In this document: positions 1 to 8,821 of the stretch, piece after piece
How the letters are laid out: every line of letters begins with the position of its first letter
Numbering within the stretch: position 1 is the stretch's first letter
Assembly (NCBI GenBank): GCA_002309335.1
Contig: DBXH01000049.1
Span: 1 to 36,849 of the forward strand
Origin: Bacteroidales bacterium UBA1217
GTDB lineage: Bacteria > Bacteroidota > Bacteroidia > Bacteroidales > P3
Direction of reading: 5' to 3'
DNA: 36,849 nucleotides
The notes under the pieces: generated by a model
The model's database searches: none
Seen by the model: the letters and a program-made list of their open reading frames with translations, nothing else
What the model was told of the DNA's origin: nothing
Translations under genes and position numbers: made by a program

Positions 1-1445
1 AACTGGACTACCGCGACAATCTCGCCAAGGTCTACCTTGCTGACCGATTAGACAGCATTGGCAAGGCTTTTGCATTTCGCAACGGTGTCAACGGATCAAA
101 AGACTTTGACGAAGTTGTCTTTATGAAAGGTGCCAACTGGATACCTGCACACTCATTCCCTGTTATGACTCCCGAGTTGGCCGCCCGTTACCGCTATCTG
201 CTATGCTCCGCCAAAGAGTCCAACTTCAATATGATTCGCGTTTGGGGCGGCGGCATCTACGAACACGACTACTTCTTCGACCTCTGCGACTCGCTGGGTC
301 TGATGGTATGGATGGACTTCAATTTCAGCACGATGCTATATCCCGACAACCCAGAAATGCTGGAAAGCATCCGTGAGGAAGCAATACAAAATGTCGCACG
401 CATTATGAAGCACCCCTGCGTAGTGATGTGGTGCGGCAACAACGAGGTCAAAAACGGCTGGGAAGACTGGGGCTGGCAGGATGTATACCACTGGACACCC
501 GAGCAGCGCGCCAGACTAGAACACAGCATCGACACTATCTTTGACGACATCTACACCGATCGAGGACCCGGCATCCTGGCACAAGCCGTGCGCGACTACG
601 ACTGGCAAGGACGGCGCTACATTTCCACCTCGCCACTATTTGGCTGGGGCCACCCCGAGTGCACCACCTACGGCGACAGCCACTACTGGGGCGTATGGTG
701 GGGTGAGGAACCCTTCGAGATGTACAAGGAAAAAACCGGACGCTTCATGTCCGAATATGGCTTCCAGAGCTACCCTCTACTCTCAAGCATAATCCAGTTC
801 ACACCTACCGAACAACTCAACATTGACTCCCCCACCCTGCGCAGCCACCAGAAACATCCGCGTGGACGAGAAATCATCGACAAGGCAATGCGACAGTACT
901 ATGGCTTCGACAGCAAGTGTCTTAATCTGAAAGACTACGCCTATATCAGCCAGCTGCTGCAGGCCTGGGGCACTGGATACGGCATCCTCTGCCACCTCTC
1001 CGACCCGCGCTGCGCCGGAACGCTTTATTGGCAATTAAATGACTGCTGGCCCGTAGCCTCATGGTCGTCAATCGACTACTATGGCAACTGGAAAGCTCTC
1101 CACTACCGAGTCCAAGCCCTTTTCGCAGACAGCGTAGACCTAATAAAATGGCAAGAATACTACTCCGTCTATCCTAAAAACCGACACTACGACAAGCCCA
1201 ATTTTCACTATTATAACGAGATAAAAGACGGCAAACTGGTGGTCCATTTCCAGGCTCTAAGCGACCTATACGACGTCTACATCGAAACAGAACCGCATAT
1301 CAACGGTCACTTCACTCACAACTTTTTCAACCTCAAGCAGAATGAACAAATAAACACCACTTTCATTCCCTTCGACCCACAAGCCATCATCAGTAATGTC
1401 AAAATCCACGTCTACACCCTCAACGAAATAATGCGACGCAAGTAA
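1..1445 (+). CDS. beta-mannosidase, GH2 family (5' end missing)
   Basis: C-terminal part of a glycoside hydrolase family 2 beta-mannosidase, which removes terminal beta-mannose from mannan or N-glycan oligosaccharides. The frame is open back to base 3, so the gene begins upstream; the ATG at 123 lies inside the conserved KGANWIPA motif and is not the start. About 480 residues are present; the family is usually 800-900 residues, so the N-terminal sugar-binding and immunoglobulin-like domains lie outside the window. Visible barrel motifs are RVWGGGIYE, then WCGNNEV whose Glu (codon 444-446) is the expected acid/base, and SEYGFQS whose Glu (codon 753-755) is the expected nucleophile. The C-terminus carries a small beta domain. 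It is 18 bp upstream of the next gene and may share its transcript. Signal peptide and location cannot be judged. Another GH2 specificity is possible, but the NNE and SEYG contexts favour mannosidase. Confidence 0.9.
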   Translation, partial: LDYRDNLAKVYLADRLDSIGKAFAFRNGVNGSKDFDEVVFMKGANWIPAHSFPVMTPELAARYRYLLCSAKESNFNMIRVWGGGIYEHDYFFDLCDSLGLMVWMDFNFSTMLYPDNPEMLESIREEAIQNVARIMKHPCVVMWCGNNEVKNGWEDWGWQDVYHWTPEQRARLEHSIDTIFDDIYTDRGPGILAQAVRDYDWQGRRYISTSPLFGWGHPECTTYGDSHYWGVWWGEEPFEMYKEKTGRFMSEYGFQSYPLLSSIIQFTPTEQLNIDSPTLRSHQKHPRGREIIDKAMRQYYGFDSKCLNLKDYAYISQLLQAWGTGYGILCHLSDPRCAGTLYWQLNDCWPVASWSSIDYYGNWKALHYRVQALFADSVDLIKWQEYYSVYPKNRHYDKPNFHYYNEIKDGKLVVHFQALSDLYDVYIETEPHINGHFTHNFFNLKQNEQINTTFIPFDPQAIISNVKIHVYTLNEIMRRK

Positions 1446-1463
1446 TTCCCTATCCCAAAATTT

Positions 1464-2453
1464 ATGAAAAATAAATTGCAAAATAATGCCTGTCTGATTG
1501 TTTGCGTTGTAACGCTGATTATACCTTCATTATTGTCAGCTCAGGACCCAACCGACACCAGCCGACTAAAAACTGTTGTCCTTACACATGCTTCAGGCTT
1601 CAAGACAACATCCGTGCGGCTTGGAGGAGGTATGGGATACGGAATGTATCGCGACTTAGGAACCGCACCGATGAGATTCAAAGGACTTATGATTCAACCT
1701 TCCGTCGGCATTGAGTGGAGCGGTATGCGTAAATGGACCACCACAATCGACAACAACAGCACCGTCGGAGTTTTTGAGGACGCTGTGGAACCAAAACTCA
1801 ATTTCGGTTCATTTGACATCAGCAACACGCTGAGGTTCAAGATGCGCAAACACATCTCCTCTGTATGGTCGCTCGAAGAGGAAAGCAAACTCCATCTGGG
1901 ACACGAAGACAAACACTCTATCGACCCCAAAAAACACTACGTCTCCTTTTCGGCAGGATTCGGTGCCGCCAACTTCATCGACATCACTGTCAATCCAGAA
2001 TATGAGAACGCTTCCACTGGCATCAGCGAGTTTTTCGGTCCCGAACTTATGCTTCGTGCCGATTTATTTCTGAACACCATATTCGACTGGTGGAATTACG
2101 ACAAAGCCGACAAGCAAATCCACACCGAGATAGGTTTTATGCCACTTGCCGCAGTAATGCGTCCAGGATATGCCTACATCGACAACTACACAGCTTCGCA
2201 GCCGGTATTGGCGGCCTTGTTCGATCAATACGAATGGCACCTAAAGCCATTTGCCGGACTTTATACCGATATCGGAGTCGACTTTATTTCAACGTTCAGC
2301 CGCGTTTCGATTTCCTATATATGGTCTTACTACTCGTCTGGCAACGGCGGCGCTTCCCGTTTCGACCACGCTTCACACCTGTTCGCTATCGACTTCATTA
2401 TCCCCATCAAAACCAAAAGAGCATGCATATCAAAAATAACACCTGTCGACTAA
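1464..2453 (+). CDS. hypothetical exported protein, probable outer-membrane beta-barrel
   Basis: I do not recognise this 329-residue protein. Its N-terminus is a clear Sec signal: KNK basic region, a hydrophobic stretch (about residues 9-24) and an LLSAQD cleavage site. The mature part is rich in aromatic and glycine residues in alternating short strands (for example LGGGMGYGMY, YAYIDNYTASQ, SISYIWSYYSSG) and has no long hydrophobic helix. That pattern suggests an outer-membrane beta-barrel, but this is inference. Its 3' end overlaps the next gene, an S41 lipoprotein, by 31 bp in a different frame, so the two are probably translationally coupled and may work together in the envelope. It starts 18 bp after the mannosidase gene. 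No catalytic motif is visible. Confidence 0.7.
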   Translation: MKNKLQNNACLIVCVVTLIIPSLLSAQDPTDTSRLKTVVLTHASGFKTTSVRLGGGMGYGMYRDLGTAPMRFKGLMIQPSVGIEWSGMRKWTTTIDNNSTVGVFEDAVEPKLNFGSFDISNTLRFKMRKHISSVWSLEEESKLHLGHEDKHSIDPKKHYVSFSAGFGAANFIDITVNPEYENASTGISEFFGPELMLRADLFLNTIFDWWNYDKADKQIHTEIGFMPLAAVMRPGYAYIDNYTASQPVLAALFDQYEWHLKPFAGLYTDIGVDFISTFSRVSISYIWSYYSSGNGGASRFDHASHLFAIDFIIPIKTKRACISKITPVD

Positions 2454-3466
2454 TTCTCATTGCAACAAGCCTTCTGCTGGCTAGCTGCGAGAAAATGTTT
2501 ATGTCGGCCGATATGGAACCGACTCCGACGGCCACTTTCGACTATCTGTGGACTCAGATCGACGAGCGTTATTCGCTATTCGACGTTAAGGATGTCGACT
2601 GGAATCAAATGCGCGACAGCTTGCGTCCGCAGGTATTTGATGGGATGAGCAACGACAGCCTTTTCGCCGTACTTAAAAAGCTTATCAACAGCCTCAACGA
2701 CGGTCACGTCGACATTTGGGGCAACAACGATGTGGCTAGCAGCGAAGAAATATTCCTGCAAAGATACGGCAACGGCAACTTCGACCTCAATACCGTGGTG
2801 CTCAACTATCTGCGCGCCAACCACCATACTACCGGCGGTATGTCCTACAACACCGTCTCAAATGGCGATGTGCTTTATATCCGCTACTATTCGTTCAGCA
2901 ACTCGGCTTCAGAGGCTCAGATTGACGCCATATTGCAACGATACCCCTATGTCAAAGGCTTCATTTTCGATATTCGTCAGAATGGCGGCGGTGCAATTCA
3001 GAACGAATGGAACCTGATGGCGTTCCTGCCCAACGAAGGTCAGTTGCTCTACACCACCCAGCTCAAAGCGGGACCGGCGCATAATGATTTCGGCATTCCG
3101 CAACAAGTCTTCGCCCCTTCGAACGGCAACCACACCCCCATATCCAAGCCATTCGTGCTTCTGACCGACCGGGGATGCTACAGTGCCGCATCGAGTTTCG
3201 CTCTCTGCCTAAAAAGTTACAGCAATGTCATCGTTATGGGCGACACCACTGGCGGCGGATTGGCAATACCTGCCGGTGGTGCATTGCCTAACGGTTGGCA
3301 CTACCGCTTCGGTGTCAGTCGCACAATCGCTCCAGACGGAGTGAACTACGAAAACGGCGTTCCGCCCGACCAACTTCTTCGACTTGATCCTGCCGCAGTC
3401 GCCAATGGACACGACAACATCATCGACTCCGCCGCCAGATTAATCGTTACCTCTGACTTAAACTGA
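2423..3466 (+). CDS. S41 family peptidase, lipoprotein
   Basis: Predicted 347-residue lipoprotein of the S41 (C-terminal processing / IRBP-like) serine peptidase family. The open frame extends upstream to 2090, but I place the start at 2423 because it gives a proper lipoprotein signal: a short basic region, a hydrophobic run and the lipobox LLAS-Cys22. Family features in order are an N-terminal helical segment with DYLWTQIDERY, the DGHVDIW region, the FIFDIRQNGGG strand that forms the core of the fold, and DRGCYSAASSFA in which Ser254 is the likely nucleophile, followed by DTTGGG and a C-terminal VPPD-like end. No PDZ domain is obvious. It overlaps the preceding barrel-like gene by 31 bp. It probably cleaves peptides or proteins in the periplasm or at the outer membrane; the substrate is unknown. 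Confidence 0.85.
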   Translation: MHIKNNTCRLILIATSLLLASCEKMFMSADMEPTPTATFDYLWTQIDERYSLFDVKDVDWNQMRDSLRPQVFDGMSNDSLFAVLKKLINSLNDGHVDIWGNNDVASSEEIFLQRYGNGNFDLNTVVLNYLRANHHTTGGMSYNTVSNGDVLYIRYYSFSNSASEAQIDAILQRYPYVKGFIFDIRQNGGGAIQNEWNLMAFLPNEGQLLYTTQLKAGPAHNDFGIPQQVFAPSNGNHTPISKPFVLLTDRGCYSAASSFALCLKSYSNVIVMGDTTGGGLAIPAGGALPNGWHYRFGVSRTIAPDGVNYENGVPPDQLLRLDPAAVANGHDNIIDSAARLIVTSDLN

Positions 3467-3499
3467 AAACCCTTTAACCCTTAAAACATTTTTTCAACT

Positions 3500-6178
3500 A
3501 TGCTCTCCGACTTTCTTATCCGCGCAAGCTACCCCAACTATTTTATGGTGAAGAAATACGCCGATATGGGGCGCGAAATTTTCAACCGCAATGTAGACGA
3601 TAAAGACAATCTGCTGAAAGGCAACAAGCCCGGAACTGTTATCTACAAACTTGAAGGCGACAAGGAGCGCCACGAGTTTCCACCGCGCTGGTACGATATG
3701 TATTACCTTATGGCACAAGAGGGTGAGCGACAGAAACACTATCTAGAAATGCTTCTGCGAGAGCGGTTTGGCGACGCCTTGTGCGACGAAAGAAAAAAAA
3801 ACGACCACATTCCACAGAAGATTGACGAGCTAGAAGAAATCAGGGACCGTTTCCGCAGCAAATGCCAACAGTACGTATCGAACAATCAGATATTCGACTC
3901 CGATGAGCTAATTACCACAATCAGCGATGGTGATTTTACTGACAATCAGATAAGTTACAAAGGCCGAATGCTACTCGACCTCACACGCAACTGCTATCCT
4001 GTACCCGATTTCTGCATCCTCACCTCATCGGCGTTTCAGCATCCCGAAAGACTGAGCGAACTGCTTGAAAAAGCTATTCGCAACCTGGAAATAATGACAA
4101 ATTACAAGCTAGGTGGATCCGACCACCCGCTGGTATTCGCCATCCGATGCGCAATGCCGCAATACATACCTGGACTGATGCCGACACTGCTCAACATCGG
4201 CGTCACCAGAGAAGCCTACAAAGGTTTGAGCCGGCATCGTGCAGGTATCGCCAACCGAGTGTACCTCAGTACTTTGCACACGATAAGCGAAATGCTTTCA
4301 ATCGAAAAAAAATACGACCGCAACGACATCGAACTCTCGTCCAAAGAACAGTCGCAACGCATAATGGCAATGGAACGGGCCATTATCGAGTCGCATCCCG
4401 ACGGACTTCGTCTGCTAACCGACGCTCACTACCAGGCTCTTAAGCTGGTCGAATACGTCCGGGAATTCTACATCAACAATCAAGACCTCATCCTTACTTT
4501 TATGCAGGGTAAACAGGCCTTTCCTTCTTTTATTCTGCAACGTATGGTGTGGACTATCGGCAACGAGGAGTCCTATCCCGGAGTGCTTTACAGCCACCAC
4601 AGCCGCACCGGTACCGGCCGGCAGATTGAGAGTTATCGCAACATCTTTGGTGAAGAAATCATGACCGGCGATGTCACCTCGATCGATATCGCCTACACTA
4701 ACCGCAACGAGATTAAAAGCCGCTATCCCGCTGTGTTCCACTTCGATCCTCTGCTCGAATCACTCGAACAACGGCACAAATCTCCCGTCACCATCGAATT
4801 CGCCGTTGAAACGCGTCCGCGCAAAACAAGCCTCTTCGCCGTTTTGCAGCTCAACAAGTCGGAAATGACAGGACGGGCGGCCTTGATCTCTTCTATCGAC
4901 CTCTTGAACAAGGGTATTATTGAGGAAAACGACGTTATGTCGCTCATCAAGCCCTATCACCTGCGACAGATTGTCAGCAACTCCATCGACGACCATTCTA
5001 TGGAAAAACTCGACTTTTTCGGCAAAGGGTTGAGCGTGCTGCCACACACCGCCATCACCGCTACTCTCTGTTTCTCCGCTCAGCGGGCTCAGGAACTCAA
5101 AAAAAGCGGCACCCCAGTATGCCTCTGTCAGGAGCGCTTCGTGCCTGAAGACACCATCACACTCGGCGAACTCGATGCAATTATCAGTATGGCCCCCGCC
5201 GCCATCCACGTCGTAACCGCCTGCAGAGGCTATGGAATCCCCGCCCTTATGGACCTCCAAAGCTATGGAATCCGAAAAGAAGGGAACCGGCTGATCAACA
5301 CAGACGGTATGGTTATCAACGAATTGGACAAAATCACTATTTCCAGTAAAAATCAAACCATCTACAAGGGTGTGGCCGACTACAAACCCGCACGCTTCAC
5401 CAAATATCTCAACGGCGAGCAGGTAAAACTGGAACCCGACGAAGTGCAGATCTTCGAGGATATGAAAAACGCCTACAACCGATACCAGCAGATTGTCACA
5501 TCCGACAAAGCCTCGTTCATCACCGACGTCAACAAACTCGCCCGACTCATTCGGTGCGAACTCCAGAACAAACCCGAAATGGCACGCGGTGTCGTCAACA
5601 ACTGGTATGACGACAATGCTCAACTCTATGTGCATCAGGTTCTTGAAAGCAAGATGGGCGACCACCTTGACCAGTCGCGCGTCTTCAATCTGCTCAGCAA
5701 CAACAAGAAAGTTGATTTTTTCAAACGGGCCGCCGAACAGTGCATCCAACATCGGCTCAGCGGCCTCAAGGCCGGTTCCTTTATGCTTGGACGATTCGTC
5801 GCCCGCCCGCTACCAACAGCCATCTGGAATATGCTCAGCGACAGCAATGTGGCTTTCCTACTTAACGAATACGTGCTCTACGAAAAATACCTCCACGTGC
5901 TCGAGGAGGTCGGCGAAATTAAACTCGCACGCGCTCATTCTAAAATAGAGACCGAAGGCATTGACAATATGATTATCAACAACTTCGATCTCTACAATTT
6001 CGTCACTCTCCTCAATTCAACACATCGCTGGGACAATGTTGCCAGGGAATTGGAACGCATCGACCATCAGGACAACACTCACCTGCTTATCGAAAAACTC
6101 AGTCGGCCGATAACGGAAATCTTCGACACATCCAAACCCTGGGTCGTCGAAAAACTCAAAGACTACCAGCGGTTGTAG
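3500..6178 (+). CDS. PPDK-like protein with phospho-histidine domain but no PEP/pyruvate barrel
   Basis: This 892-residue protein resembles the front two thirds of pyruvate phosphate dikinase (PPDK). Residues 1-145 are charged and helical with no recognised domain. From about 152 the ATP-grasp begins (SYKGRMLLDLT, then YPVPDFCILT, matching the KGANLAEM and PVPPGF region), with LGGSDHP at 204-210, Arg216 in the position of the phosphate-binding Arg of SVRSG, and a GLMPTLLNIG segment. Glu433 (TIEFAVE) and Gln450 match ATP ligands, but the Arg of the PPDK LQTR motif is Asn452. A swivelling phospho-histidine domain follows (about 525-640); His570 in AAIHVVTACRGYG aligns with the catalytic His of TSHAAVVARGMG. 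Residues 640-892 are helical and lack the PPDK barrel signatures, including the active-site Cys motif. The gene is 33 bp after the S41 gene. Function unknown; it is probably cytoplasmic, as no signal is seen. Confidence 0.75.
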   Translation: MLSDFLIRASYPNYFMVKKYADMGREIFNRNVDDKDNLLKGNKPGTVIYKLEGDKERHEFPPRWYDMYYLMAQEGERQKHYLEMLLRERFGDALCDERKKNDHIPQKIDELEEIRDRFRSKCQQYVSNNQIFDSDELITTISDGDFTDNQISYKGRMLLDLTRNCYPVPDFCILTSSAFQHPERLSELLEKAIRNLEIMTNYKLGGSDHPLVFAIRCAMPQYIPGLMPTLLNIGVTREAYKGLSRHRAGIANRVYLSTLHTISEMLSIEKKYDRNDIELSSKEQSQRIMAMERAIIESHPDGLRLLTDAHYQALKLVEYVREFYINNQDLILTFMQGKQAFPSFILQRMVWTIGNEESYPGVLYSHHSRTGTGRQIESYRNIFGEEIMTGDVTSIDIAYTNRNEIKSRYPAVFHFDPLLESLEQRHKSPVTIEFAVETRPRKTSLFAVLQLNKSEMTGRAALISSIDLLNKGIIEENDVMSLIKPYHLRQIVSNSIDDHSMEKLDFFGKGLSVLPHTAITATLCFSAQRAQELKKSGTPVCLCQERFVPEDTITLGELDAIISMAPAAIHVVTACRGYGIPALMDLQSYGIRKEGNRLINTDGMVINELDKITISSKNQTIYKGVADYKPARFTKYLNGEQVKLEPDEVQIFEDMKNAYNRYQQIVTSDKASFITDVNKLARLIRCELQNKPEMARGVVNNWYDDNAQLYVHQVLESKMGDHLDQSRVFNLLSNNKKVDFFKRAAEQCIQHRLSGLKAGSFMLGRFVARPLPTAIWNMLSDSNVAFLLNEYVLYEKYLHVLEEVGEIKLARAHSKIETEGIDNMIINNFDLYNFVTLLNSTHRWDNVARELERIDHQDNTHLLIEKLSRPITEIFDTSKPWVVEKLKDYQRL

Positions 6179-6819
6179 TGGATGCGGCTCTCATCCCATT
6201 TGTCTTTCGGCTCGTTGTCGCCCGTCGGATATCCAACCGGCACAACACAGTACGGTACAACATTGCCGGGCAGGTTCAGATAGGAGGCTACTGTGGCCAT
6301 ACGTTCCTCAAAGGGATAGCAAGCGGTCCACACCGCACCCAGTCCCAATGCCTCTGCCGCCAGAAGGAAATTCTCCGTGCAAGCTCCCATATCGTCTCTC
6401 CACATCGGATTAGGCAGCGTCACCGCCGGCGCATCGGAATTCTCACGCGGCGGACGCGTCACCGTCGTGTCGGCACAGAAAATCACTACCGCCCCTGACT
6501 GCATAAATTTCTCCATATTGCCGTTGCCCTCAAACATCTTCTCATACTGGCTCTTGTCCGTCATAACCACAATATGCCAGGGGCGGATATCCATCCCCGA
6601 CGGAGCGGCAACAGCGGCACGAAGCATCTTCTCCATAATGTCGGCAGCTATCGTGTCGCCGTTATACGAACGTACACTTTTGCGCTGCATAATAGTGGCA
6701 ATCGTGGCGTCGGCGCTGGCGTTTGCAGGTGCAGCGCACTCCTCTTTTCCACCACAGCAGCTCGTAGCCAACACAGCCACAGCTGCAGCACATAACAAAA
6801 CATAACTTTTTTTAATCAT
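6163..6819 (-). CDS. nitroreductase family protein with lipoprotein signal
   Basis: FMN-dependent nitroreductase-fold protein of 218 residues preceded by a lipoprotein signal: KK, a hydrophobic run, then LATS-Cys21. Family features are the start motif RKSVRSYNGD, then AAVAAPSGMDIRPWHIVV (FMN phosphate contacts), MGACTENFLLAAEALGLGAVW, and the C-terminal PVGYP. Nitroreductases usually act in the cytoplasm where flavin and NAD(P)H are supplied, so a lipid-anchored extracytoplasmic copy would need another electron source. It converges on the PPDK-like gene with a 16-bp overlap of the two 3' ends. It lies 62 bp after the LTA-synthase-like gene and may be read from the same transcript, since I see no promoter element in the gap. 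The substrate is unknown. Confidence 0.87.
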   Translation of the reverse strand: MIKKSYVLLCAAAVAVLATSCCGGKEECAAPANASADATIATIMQRKSVRSYNGDTIAADIMEKMLRAAVAAPSGMDIRPWHIVVMTDKSQYEKMFEGNGNMEKFMQSGAVVIFCADTTVTRPPRENSDAPAVTLPNPMWRDDMGACTENFLLAAEALGLGAVWTACYPFEERMATVASYLNLPGNVVPYCVVPVGYPTGDNEPKDKWDESRIHYNRW

Positions 6820-6823
6820 AATA

Positions 6824-6912
6824 TTAAGTTTTAAAAGTTCGCTTCGTTTAAAAGGTTAAAAAGGTTTTCCGTTCTCAGTTATCAGTTCTCATTTTTCCGT
6901 TTTCCGTTCAGA
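6824..6912 (-). repeat. dispersed AACC/AAGCGAAGCGA-type repeat plus TTTTCCGTT repeat
   Basis: The gap between the two leftward genes holds two kinds of short repeat. Read on the minus strand, 6870-6824 contains AACCTTTTTAACC followed by AAACGAAGCGAAC and TTTTAAAAC, the same words as the tandem units at 11147-11218. Next to it, the plus strand carries TTTTCCGTT at 6865-6873, 6893-6901 and 6900-6908, with CAGTTATCAGTT between. The second set runs into the last codons of the LTA-synthase-like gene, encoding its NGKRKNEN tail. Confidence 0.65.
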
Positions 6913-8717
6913 AACTCCCCCGTCCTTCCATACACATACTGCAGCATAGCCTTGATAAACAGCGCCTCCCTTTCTCCGTGCTCGCCCGTCAGCACCTTCG
7001 CGCAACCGTCGGCACATTCGAATCTGGTCACTCCCACCGAGTCTATCAAGTTACAGCCATTCTTGAAGCAATGCATCGCAAAATGATATTTTTCAGCATA
7101 TTGTACTGACATAACATTACGGCTAAAGACAAAAGGTCTTGTATCTATTCCCATCTGGGCCAGAAGCGTAGCGGCAATGTCGCTCTGCGACATCATTGCA
7201 TCAACAACCTTGCCCCCTTTCACCGCTCCTCCGGTCCACACCATCGGAATATGCGACACCCTGTAGTCGCTCGTCGACTGTCCTCCATCCAGCGGCACCC
7301 CGTGATCGGCAACTATCACAACCAGCAGCCTCTCCCATTCCGGTCTTCCCTTAAGACTGTCCAGCAGCACACCCAGGCAAGAGTCCGTATAAGCAAACGA
7401 GTTTTTTCTGGCGTCCGCAAGCCGCTCGAACGGAACCATCCAAGGCTCGTGACTGCTGAGCGTAAGGACAACGTCAAATCGACGTTCTCCCGCATCCGCC
7501 CCGCATTCAAGCACCGACGGTCTTAGGGTATATTCGTCCGGAGCACCCCAGCTACTCTGCCTGGCGACCTTGCCAAACAGTTCACGACCTCTTACCTGCT
7601 CAAAACCTGACTCCGTCAAATAACCTCGCATATTTGTGAAGTCAACGTCGCCGCCATATACAAATCTCGTCACATAACCCTCGTTTTTTAGTGTACGCGA
7701 CAGCGACGGCAGCCTTCGCCCGGTATCGCCCATCTTCATCAGCGACGTCGTTGGCAGGCCCGGCCAGCCGTTCAATATCGAGACCAACCCGCGGTCCGTG
7801 CGGAAATTATTGGCATACATATTGTTGAACAATACACCTTCCGACGCATAGCGCCTCAGATTTCCACCCACACTGTCGTTCATCACCATATCCCATCCAG
7901 CACCTTCCCATACTACCAGCAGAATATCGGGACGCGTATCTTTCAGCAGCGTGTCCGCCACACCGTCGTCGCTCTCATAGCAGCAAGCCGCTATCATCCC
8001 CGCATCGGCATACGGCATATAGTCAAACTCCTTCCCCAAATCCTCGGTTTTGAACAACGAATGTATCATATTGAATAGCGGGTTCAGCGCCGAATGGTTG
8101 CAGAACGACTCCTTCGAAAAATATGCATACGATGGATTGGCTGTCGACTGTGACAACCCGCCTCGCATCCCTACAAACAGCACACCCCCCGCAAGCAACA
8201 GCGTCAACGACCACCAGCGGCTCTTCATTCGGCCCGCCTCATCGCCCACAGCCTTCCGCATACACAGCACATACAACCACGCAACAGCTCCTATGGCTGT
8301 CCCTCCAAGCAAAATGACCCACCATTTCACACTGGCAAACAACTCCTTGGGCTTCTGCGCATATATCAAATCGTTCGCGTCCATCTTCGCTCCCCAAAAC
8401 CAATACAGCACTATGTCCGCAACAAATATCAGCGACATAATCAACGACACGACTATGAAATACGGCATCAACACCCTGCCTATACGCATCTTTTCCAAAA
8501 AACAGCTAACGCATACCACCAGCCACGGAACAACTAGTAGATAACAGGCCGTCACCGAATCTAGCCGCAATCCATTCCACAACACCAATACGCACTCCCA
8601 CAGCGGCGCTCCATCCGCATGACCCATATTCACCAGCATAAACACAACCTTCTGCATCACAAATATCAGCAGAAATGTAATGTATAGCTTGATTAGCAAT
8701 ATAATGCGTCGTTTCAT
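6882..8717 (-). CDS. LTA-synthase-like / sulfatase-fold membrane protein
   Basis: Membrane-bound alkaline-phosphatase-superfamily protein of 611 residues. The first 190 residues hold about five membrane helices. The extracytoplasmic domain starts near 265 with DILLVVWEGAGWD (Glu271, metal ligand position), then NNFRTDRG in which Thr307 is the expected nucleophile of lipoteichoic-acid-synthase-type enzymes, then FVYGGDVDF, LTLSSHEPW and VADHGVPLDGG near 470, which supply the remaining metal ligands. In Gram-positive bacteria this fold polymerises glycerol phosphate; in Gram-negatives relatives transfer phosphoglycerol or phosphoethanolamine to glycans or lipids. The substrate here is unknown. 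It is the first gene of a leftward pair with the nitroreductase, and a TATATTTG element lies 20 bp upstream of its ATG. The final residues are encoded by low-complexity repeat DNA, so the C-terminus may vary between strains. Confidence 0.88.
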   Translation of the reverse strand: MKRRIILLIKLYITFLLIFVMQKVVFMLVNMGHADGAPLWECVLVLWNGLRLDSVTACYLLVVPWLVVCVSCFLEKMRIGRVLMPYFIVVSLIMSLIFVADIVLYWFWGAKMDANDLIYAQKPKELFASVKWWVILLGGTAIGAVAWLYVLCMRKAVGDEAGRMKSRWWSLTLLLAGGVLFVGMRGGLSQSTANPSYAYFSKESFCNHSALNPLFNMIHSLFKTEDLGKEFDYMPYADAGMIAACCYESDDGVADTLLKDTRPDILLVVWEGAGWDMVMNDSVGGNLRRYASEGVLFNNMYANNFRTDRGLVSILNGWPGLPTTSLMKMGDTGRRLPSLSRTLKNEGYVTRFVYGGDVDFTNMRGYLTESGFEQVRGRELFGKVARQSSWGAPDEYTLRPSVLECGADAGERRFDVVLTLSSHEPWMVPFERLADARKNSFAYTDSCLGVLLDSLKGRPEWERLLVVIVADHGVPLDGGQSTSDYRVSHIPMVWTGGAVKGGKVVDAMMSQSDIAATLLAQMGIDTRPFVFSRNVMSVQYAEKYHFAMHCFKNGCNLIDSVGVTRFECADGCAKVLTGEHGEREALFIKAMLQYVYGRTGEFLNGKRKNEN

Positions 8718-8736
8718 CCTATATTTTTTTATTTTG

Positions 8737-8744
8737 CAAATATA
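8737..8744 (-). promoter_or_regulatory. -7 promoter element (TATATTTG) for the leftward LTA-synthase-like gene
   Basis: On the minus strand this octamer matches the Bacteroidota -7 consensus TAnnTTTG and ends 19 bp before the ATG at 8717. A TTTG lies upstream at 8761-8758, but the spacing (13 bases) is shorter than the usual 19-21, so the -33 element is uncertain. Confidence 0.5.
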
Positions 8745-8821
8745 TGATTTTTTTTTTCAAAAAGTCTTTCTTTTCTATTTTGTGTTTTTTTAGTAATGTA
8801 TCAAAATTAATTATTTTTTTG

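Noticed and set aside
2090..2422. upstream extension of the S41 frame
   Set aside because: It overlaps the barrel-like gene, and the lipoprotein signal begins at 2423.
4760..5752. 330-codon minus-strand open frame opposite the PPDK-like gene
   Set aside because: It lies fully antisense to a gene with clear domain motifs, has no start context or family motifs and is explained by codon bias of the opposite strand.
1..6178. polysaccharide utilisation locus around the beta-mannosidase
   Set aside because: No SusC/SusD pair, sensor regulator or second glycoside hydrolase is seen in the window; the mannosidase may still be part of one that lies upstream.
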